Assembly: GCA_947504195.1 (NCBI GenBank)
Contig: CANNGN010000004.1
Coordinates: 62,001 to 126,000 of the forward strand
Reading direction: 5' to 3'
Length of the DNA: 64,000 bases
Origin: an uncultured Vibrio sp.
GTDB taxonomy: Bacteria > Pseudomonadota > Gammaproteobacteria > Enterobacterales > Vibrionaceae
Positions 57,980 to 64,000 of the stretch are shown here, one piece after another (the stretch's first letter is position 1; each line of letters opens with the position of its first letter). Below the pieces are notes generated by a model that saw only the letters and a list, made by a program, of their open reading frames with translations, made no database searches and was not told the DNA's origin. Made by a program: the position numbers and the translations under genes.

Positions 57980-59422
57980 TTAATCAGCTTCAGTAATCGA
58001 CTCTGAGACTAACTTCGGATTCACAGAATCAATATCGGCGGCTTGCCAACCACCCCCCATCGCTTTGTACAAACTAACCCGACTTGTTAACAAGTTTAAG
58101 TGTGCTGACAACTCACTTTCTCTTGCACTGAATAATGAACGTTGTGCATCGAGTAAGTCAATATAGCTGTCATTACCTTTTTCGTAACGCATCTTAGCTA
58201 ATTCGTAATAGTCCATGTTTGCTTCTAAGTTCTTCTGCTGTGATTTCCACTGCGACAAGTAATAGTGCTGCCCAAGTACTGCATCTGAAACTTCTTTAAA
58301 TGCCGTTTCAATCGTTTCCTGATAAGCGACCACACTCACCTGCTTCGCTATTTTAGCCGAATCAAGTGTTGCTTCGTTACTGCCCCAATTAAAAATTGGC
58401 AATGAAAGTGATGGTGCAAAAGTCCAGTAACCAGAATTACTTGAAAATAAGTTATCTAGAGAACTGCTCGCCGAACCAGCACTGGCAGTTAAGCTAATAC
58501 TTGGGAAAAACGCCGCTCGTGCAACGCCAATATTTGCATTATCCGCTTTAAGTTGATGCTCCGCTGCCATAATATCAGGACGAGAAAGCAACAGTTCCGA
58601 TGGTGCTCCCTCTTTTAAAGCAAACAACATTTTGCCATCATTCCTTGGTAGCCGCTTAGTCTCAGGCATTAAGATTGGAACACCAACTAATTGGCGTAAG
58701 GTATTGAAATCAGTTGCAACTGCAAGCTGATACCCTGATACAGTTGCTTGTGCACCGTATACGGCTGTCTTTGATTGGGCTAATGTTAACGCATCACTAT
58801 AACCAGCATCAAAACGCGTTTGTACCAATTTCAACGTCTCTTGATAAGTCGCTACTGTTTCTTGACTAATGGCAAGTAGCTCTTGGTTAGTGAGTAAAGA
58901 AACATAGTTCGACGCTATCTCGGCAACCAATGATATCACTGCACTACGACGGCTATCTTCAGCAGACAAATAGGTTTCTAACGCCTGATTCGAATTGCTT
59001 TTCACCTTTCCAAACAGATCCAACTCATAGCTCGTTACACCCAAGGTCGCGAGGTAACTTGAACTGTAGCTATCACCGTTGCCTGTAACTGCATCTTGAG
59101 TAAACGTGCGACTTTGCGATGCACCTGCATTAATAGCCGGATACCGTTCTGCGTCTGTAATACGGTATTGAGCTCGCATTGAAGCAACATTTAACACGGT
59201 TTGACGTAAGTCTTTATTATTTACAAGCGCCAGCTCAACAAACTCCTGCAATGTTTCATCCGCCATAAATTGACGCCACTCAGGAAGAACCTCTTGATTC
59301 GAGACTTGCTCAACACCGACCCACCCGTCGGTTTCAGGAACTGCAGGTGTTTGATATTCTGGAGTTAAACTACATCCACCAAGTAGAGCTGCAATGACGA
59401 TAGGTAAGATCTTATTCTGCAT
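57980..59422 (-). CDS. Outer-membrane efflux lipoprotein (NodT/OprM type)
   Basis: A 480-residue outer membrane factor. The ATG at 59422 ([17 protein letters not shown]) gives a signal and lipobox LGGC with Cys at 17, and GAGGAG lies 6 bases upstream; the longer 59461 frame lies inside the pump gene. [10 protein letters not shown] and two OEP repeats ([18 protein letters not shown]..., then [20 protein letters not shown]) mark the family. It overlaps the pump stop by 11 bases and completes the tripartite pump. Confidence 0.92.
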   Translation of the reverse strand: MQNKILPIVIAALLGGCSLTPEYQTPAVPETDGWVGVEQVSNQEVLPEWRQFMADETLQEFVELALVNNKDLRQTVLNVASMRAQYRITDAERYPAINAGASQSRTFTQDAVTGNGDSYSSSYLATLGVTSYELDLFGKVKSNSNQALETYLSAEDSRRSAVISLVAEIASNYVSLLTNQELLAISQETVATYQETLKLVQTRFDAGYSDALTLAQSKTAVYGAQATVSGYQLAVATDFNTLRQLVGVPILMPETKRLPRNDGKMLFALKEGAPSELLLSRPDIMAAEHQLKADNANIGVARAAFFPSISLTASAGSASSSLDNLFSSNSGYWTFAPSLSLPIFNWGSNEATLDSAKIAKQVSVVAYQETIETAFKEVSDAVLGQHYYLSQWKSQQKNLEANMDYYELAKMRYEKGNDSYIDLLDAQRSLFSARESELSAHLNLLTSRVSLYKAMGGGWQAADIDSVNPKLVSESITEAD

Positions 59423-62400
59423 TAACTGTCTCCTCAGATGTCGCGTTAGCTTTGAGTGCATTAGGTTTTGCTTTAAACAATTTCATCACCAAAACAAAAA
59501 ATACAGGAACAAAGAAAATTGAGAGAACCGTTGCGGAGAACATTCCTCCAACAACGCCCCAACCAATTGCATTTCGGCTAGCCGCGCCTGCTCCAGATGA
59601 AAGCGCCAATGGCAACACACCTAGGATAAAGGCAAATGACGTCATCATAATTGGACGTAAACGCATACGACACGCCATAACTGTTGCTTGAATTAACTCC
59701 ATGCCTTCATCAAATTGAGCCTTAGCAAATTCTACAATCAAAATTGCATTCTTTGCCGACAAACCAATCGTTGTCAAAAGACCGACTTGGAAATAAATGT
59801 CATTTGATAATCCATTAAGAGTTGTCGCAACAATCGCGCCAAAAATCCCCAAAGGTACCGTCAAAATAACCGAGAATGGTACAATCCAACTCTCGTACAG
59901 CGCTGCCAAACTCAGAAATACGATAAGTAATGAGAGCCCGTAAAGCAAAGTTGTCTGCGATGAAGTCTGACGTTCCTGGTAAGAAATGCCGCTCCATTCC
60001 AAGCCAAAGCCTGAAGGAAGTTTCGCCACAATCGCTTCCATCGCGTCCATCGCGTCACCAGAACTCTTTCCTGGTGCGGCTGAGCCTTGAATGTTCATCG
60101 CGGAAAAACCATTGAAGCGTGTCAAGCTAGGTGAACCATAACTCCAATATCCTTGAGCAAATGAATCAAACGGAACCATATCACCTGAATCGTTACGAAC
60201 ATGCCATAAGTTCAGGTCTTCCGGGTTCATTCGATACGGAGCATCACCCTGCACATATACCTTTTTAATTCGACCGTTATCATTAAAGTCGTTGACGTAG
60301 GAAGAACCCCAAGCAGTAGATAGTAAGCTGTTAATATCACTAACCGCTACGCCCATTGCCATTGCTTTTTCATGGTCAATTTGAATTTTAAATTGCGGAG
60401 AGTCCTCTAGGCCATTAGGTCGGACATTGGCCAGAGAAGAGTCCTGAGCCGCCATTCCAAGTACTTGGTTACGAGCGGCAACAAGAGCCTCATGACCATG
60501 ACTTCCTTGGTCAACAAGATAAGCGTCAAATCCGCTGGCATTACCTAAGCCTTGAATTGGTGGCAAGTTGAACGTAAAGATTTGTGCGTCTTTAATTTGT
60601 CCTAATCCTGGCCACGCTCGACCCACTACGGCATCAACTGATTGGAAAGGTGCGGGGCGTTCACTCCAGTCCTTAAATTTGACAAACGCCATCCCCATAT
60701 TTTGACCACTACCACTGAAACTAAAGCCAGCAACACTAAACACTGATTCAATGTTGTCTTTCTCATTAGTTTGGTAATAATCTAAAACTTGGTCGAGAAC
60801 CGCAAGTGTTCGTTCTTGCGTTGCACCCGTTGGCAATTGAACCATCGTCATCATTACGCCTTGGTCTTCATTTGGTACAAATGAAGATGGAAGACGTTGC
60901 CATAATACGACTAACCCGCCAACAATAAGTCCATAAACAATAAAATAACGAAATGTTTTACTAACCGTATTTCCAACGACATTTTGGTATTTATCGGTAC
61001 CGCGATTGAACGCGTTGTTAAACCAAGCTAATGGCCCACGAGTCGGAGTATGTGAACCTTCGTTTAATGGTTTTAAAAATGCAGCACACATCGCAGGAGT
61101 TAACACCATCGCGACGATAACTGATAGCACCATTGACGACACAATCGTGACCGAAAACTGACGATAAATCGAACCTGCTGAGCCACCAAAAAATGCCATT
61201 GGTACAAATACCGCACTCAACACCAAAGCGATCCCGATCAAGGCGCCTGTAATTTGTCCCATTGAGCGACGAGTTGCTTCTCTAGGTCCTAGCCCATCCT
61301 CAGCCATTACCCGCTCTACGTTTTCAACAACAACAATAGCATCATCTACCAACAACCCGATTGCAAGAACAAGACCAAACATCGTCAGTGTGTTGATTGA
61401 GTAACCAAATATAGACATGATGCCAAATGTGCCCAATAGCACAACGGGTACTGCAATCGTTGGAATTAACGTTGCGCGGATATTTTGAAGGAACAAATAC
61501 ATAACACAGAAAACGAGTACAATCGCTTCAATCAGTGTTTGAACAACTTCTTCAATTGAAATTTGAACAAATGGCGTTGTATCGTATGGATAAACAACCT
61601 CTACAGAATCTGGGAAATAATCATCAAGAGCGTCTAATTTAGCTCTTACCACTTCAGCAGTATCAAGTGCATTCGCGCCTGTGGCCAATGAAATCGCAAG
61701 CCCGGTTGAATACTGACCATTGTATTGCGCTACTGAGCCGTAGCTTTCACTACCAATCTCTACACGAGCAACGTCTTTAATGCGAATTTGTGAACCATCC
61801 GTATTCACTTTAAGAAGAATTTTTTCAAATTCTTCCGCTGTTGTTAAACGACTTTGAGCTGTGATCGTATAGTTAATTTGTTGACCAGTTACGATTGGTG
61901 TACCACCTATCTCACCTGACGACACTTGGCTATTTTGATTGGTAATTGCTGTCGTTACATCAGAAGGGGTGAGGTTAAACTTGTACAGTTTATTGGGATC
62001 TAACCAAATGCGCATAGCATGTTGTGCCCCAAATACCGTAACCGAACCTACACCTTGAAGGCGACTTACCTGATCCTTAATATTGGACACCACATAATCG
62101 GCGAGCTCATTGTTATTAATTGAGTTATCGGTCGATACAAATCCAGCAACTAACAAGAAACTGCTATTCGACTTACTAATTGTCACACCAGTATTCACCA
62201 CTGAATCAGGTAAGTTACTGGAAATAGCATTGTATTTATTTTGTACTTGAACCTGAGCAATATCAGGATCAGTGCCGGTAGCAAAACTTAATGTTACCGA
62301 AAAGCTCCCTGAAGAATCACTGCTCGATGACATATACAATAAGTTATCGATACCATTCAAATTCTGCTCTATAACCTGAGTGACACTTTCTTCAATGGTT

Positions 62401-62564
62401 TGTGCTGAAGCACCAGTATAACTCCCCGCTATTTTTATCGACGGAGGAGATATTGACGGATATTGTTCGATTGGAAGGGTTTCAATTGCGAGCACCCCTC
62501 CCAACATGATGATGATTGCAATCACCCATGCAAAAATAGGGCGATCAATAAAAAAACGTGACAT
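59412..62564 (-). CDS. RND multidrug efflux pump, HAE1 (AcrB) type
   Basis: A 1050-residue inner-membrane pump with 12 membrane segments and two large periplasmic loops. The proton-relay pair is in [20 protein letters not shown] (~390-410), with the Lys in [17 protein letters not shown]. The N-terminus [20 protein letters not shown] is diagnostic of HAE1. It exports hydrophobic compounds such as antibiotics or bile salts, by family. It is 11 bases after the fusion protein gene. Confidence 0.94.
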   Translation of the reverse strand: MSRFFIDRPIFAWVIAIIIMLGGVLAIETLPIEQYPSISPPSIKIAGSYTGASAQTIEESVTQVIEQNLNGIDNLLYMSSSSDSSGSFSVTLSFATGTDPDIAQVQVQNKYNAISSNLPDSVVNTGVTISKSNSSFLLVAGFVSTDNSINNNELADYVVSNIKDQVSRLQGVGSVTVFGAQHAMRIWLDPNKLYKFNLTPSDVTTAITNQNSQVSSGEIGGTPIVTGQQINYTITAQSRLTTAEEFEKILLKVNTDGSQIRIKDVARVEIGSESYGSVAQYNGQYSTGLAISLATGANALDTAEVVRAKLDALDDYFPDSVEVVYPYDTTPFVQISIEEVVQTLIEAIVLVFCVMYLFLQNIRATLIPTIAVPVVLLGTFGIMSIFGYSINTLTMFGLVLAIGLLVDDAIVVVENVERVMAEDGLGPREATRRSMGQITGALIGIALVLSAVFVPMAFFGGSAGSIYRQFSVTIVSSMVLSVIVAMVLTPAMCAAFLKPLNEGSHTPTRGPLAWFNNAFNRGTDKYQNVVGNTVSKTFRYFIVYGLIVGGLVVLWQRLPSSFVPNEDQGVMMTMVQLPTGATQERTLAVLDQVLDYYQTNEKDNIESVFSVAGFSFSGSGQNMGMAFVKFKDWSERPAPFQSVDAVVGRAWPGLGQIKDAQIFTFNLPPIQGLGNASGFDAYLVDQGSHGHEALVAARNQVLGMAAQDSSLANVRPNGLEDSPQFKIQIDHEKAMAMGVAVSDINSLLSTAWGSSYVNDFNDNGRIKKVYVQGDAPYRMNPEDLNLWHVRNDSGDMVPFDSFAQGYWSYGSPSLTRFNGFSAMNIQGSAAPGKSSGDAMDAMEAIVAKLPSGFGLEWSGISYQERQTSSQTTLLYGLSLLIVFLSLAALYESWIVPFSVILTVPLGIFGAIVATTLNGLSNDIYFQVGLLTTIGLSAKNAILIVEFAKAQFDEGMELIQATVMACRMRLRPIMMTSFAFILGVLPLALSSGAGAASRNAIGWGVVGGMFSATVLSIFFVPVFFVLVMKLFKAKPNALKANATSEETVNAE

Positions 62565-62575
62565 AAACTCGCTCC

Positions 62576-63721
62576 CTACTCGTTCGTTGTGACGGTAGGT
62601 TCAACAGAAGAGCCTACTTGTATTTTTTGCAAACCACTCACAACAACGGTATCACCATCTTGTAGACCTGAATTTACTAACCAGTCAGAGCCGACTATAC
62701 GATCAACGACCACTGAGCGACTTTCAATCGTATTTTCTTGATTCACCACCATTACATAAGCATTACCTTGAGAATCACGACTTAAAGCTTTTTGAGGAAC
62801 TAAAATAGCACCTTCACGTTTTTCAATCGGGAGGTCAGCTCGTACATACAGTCCAGGTAAATAAAGATGATTTGGGTTAGGCAGCAACGCTCTTAGGCCA
62901 ACAGTCCCAGTAGATTCATCGACCGTCACATCAGCAAACTGTAAGCTCGCTTTTTCTTCTATTTCTGTGCCATCATCAAGAGTAACTTTAATGCCACTGA
63001 ACTCTTGATCTGTTCCTTTCGAGCTCATGCGAATTTTCATTACTTCGCTACTCGACTGAGCAAGATCGACAAACAAAGGATCTAACTGTTGGATCGTTGC
63101 AAGGTAGCTGGTTTGATTGGCAGTAACTAGCGCTCCTTCGGTCACAGTAGATTTTCCGATTCGACCAGAGATTGGTGCCTTGATTTTAGTGTAAGCCAAA
63201 TTAATTTTTGCCGATGATACCGCCGCTTGTGCCGCCATCACATTCGCTTCAGCTGCACGATATGTTGCTCGTGCATCTTCATAATCTTGAGTACTAATTG
63301 CGCGACTTTTTACCAATTCAGCATAACGCTCTTCTTGTAACTTAGAGCTCTCTAATGTCGCTTGGGCTGAGGCTAAACTCGCCTTAGCGCTATCTAGCTC
63401 AACTTGATACGTTGCTGGGTCGATTTTGTATAAAACCTCTCCACTTTTAACCAAACTACCTTCGGTAAATAAACGTTCGATAATTAAACCATCAACCTGA
63501 GGGCGAACTTCCGCCGTGCGATAAGCACTGGTGCGACCTGGCAGCTTAGTGGTAATCTCTACTGATTCCGGTTTGAGTTGAACCACGTCTACAGCTGTCG
63601 CTCTTGGTGCTCCTCCACCGGGCATACCTTCTGGCCCTTCTGCGTTTGCATAACCTGTTAAAGCAACCATTAAACCTAATGCCAAGACCGATTTACGGGG
63701 CAAAGGGAAGGATTTAGACAT
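62576..63721 (-). CDS. RND membrane fusion protein (AcrA-like)
   Basis: A 381-residue periplasmic adaptor. The signal peptide ends ALTGYANA|E (~27); many AcrA-family proteins have Cys at the +1 position of a lipobox (LTGC) and are lipid-anchored, but here it is Tyr, so this protein is probably soluble. The lipoyl domain ([23 protein letters not shown]) and helical hairpin ([26 protein letters not shown]) are intact. It begins the leftward RND operon. Confidence 0.92.
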   Translation of the reverse strand: MSKSFPLPRKSVLALGLMVALTGYANAEGPEGMPGGGAPRATAVDVVQLKPESVEITTKLPGRTSAYRTAEVRPQVDGLIIERLFTEGSLVKSGEVLYKIDPATYQVELDSAKASLASAQATLESSKLQEERYAELVKSRAISTQDYEDARATYRAAEANVMAAQAAVSSAKINLAYTKIKAPISGRIGKSTVTEGALVTANQTSYLATIQQLDPLFVDLAQSSSEVMKIRMSSKGTDQEFSGIKVTLDDGTEIEEKASLQFADVTVDESTGTVGLRALLPNPNHLYLPGLYVRADLPIEKREGAILVPQKALSRDSQGNAYVMVVNQENTIESRSVVVDRIVGSDWLVNSGLQDGDTVVVSGLQKIQVGSSVEPTVTTNE

Positions 63722-64000
63722 TTGAATCTCTCCTAAAAAGTTTGGCTATACCGTTCTACAACCAATATAAAAAAGTGGGGTGAGAAAAAGCAATTGGACT
63801 ATTCTATTTTCTAAATAGCCTTAAATAATACAACATACCTTCAGCGTCGCATTTTAGATAGCTTATGGTTAAAGATTGGTTAAAATCATAAAAAATCAAT
63901 AAAAAAAGTCACACCAATGCGCGCTACGACTTGAGCGATATGCGATCAGACACCGAATAGTATTATTACTATACTCTATTTTAGTTAATAAAAAACCCAA
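63722..64000. other. Upstream region of the RND operon
   Basis: 279 bases, AT-rich, no gene seen. It should hold the RND promoter and any regulator binding sites, but no element stands out by eye; no divergent regulator gene is visible before the window edge. Confidence 0.4.

Overview
The window is a stretch of gammaproteobacterial chromosome, most probably from a Vibrio. The supports are the gene neighbours and protein sequences: an H-NS of VicH type, htpX beside a bio cluster, yfbV-ackA-pta, an rcp/tad pilus locus, and a Cfa-like methyltransferase operon of the kind seen in vibrios. Base composition is moderately AT-rich. I see no rRNA, tRNA, insertion sequence, prophage or CRISPR array.

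Layout. 1-1643: start of the his operon (hisD partial, hisG) with a HisL leader peptide carrying five consecutive His codons, an attenuator and a promoter. 2116-6275: hns, mnmA, hflD, purB, rightward. 6334-12412: an eight-gene leftward operon (SnoaL/NTF2-like, SDR, flavoprotein, DUF1365, Cfa-like methyltransferase, DUF2878, chalcone-isomerase-like, DUF3833) with a TTGTACA-N11-TGTACAA palindrome at its promoter; it looks like a fatty-acyl modification system. 12556-13866: htpX and a 43-codon small gene. 13902-18974: bioBFCD diverging from bioA across a BirA-type operator. 19033-25228: nitrate uptake genes (nrtA-nrtB-nrtD) under an ANTAR-type antitermination leader, the NasT-like antiterminator, a YbiB/TrpD2 homologue and cobA; both the nrt operon and nasT have sigma-54-like promoters.

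25355-38100: housekeeping genes (serS, rarA, lolA, an SEC-C protein, dusC), a three-gene ABC importer of the TrpX/YtrX-like class, yfbV, and ackA-pta. 38143-50180: a complete-looking Flp/Tad pilus locus (two flp pilins, rcpC, rcpA, rcpB-like, tadZABCDEFG, and a terminal OmpA-like gene), but with no prepilin peptidase (tadV/cpaA) in the window. 50481-55191: two signalling pairs next to the pilus genes, an OmpR-type regulator with its kinase, and a soluble PAS/HATPase kinase with a receiver-HDOD protein. 55422-57870: ybhA and rhlE. 57980-63721: an RND efflux operon (membrane fusion protein, HAE1-type pump, NodT-type outer membrane factor).

How the parts work together. Nitrate uptake appears to be controlled twice, by nitrogen status (sigma-54) and by the NasT/RNA switch, and cobA would supply siroheme precursor for the assimilatory reductases, which must be encoded elsewhere. 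The Tad genes are one leftward transcription block with a partial terminator after the first pilin, which should give excess pilin over secretion machinery. The Cfa-like operon is the least understood system here and the most promising for new biology.
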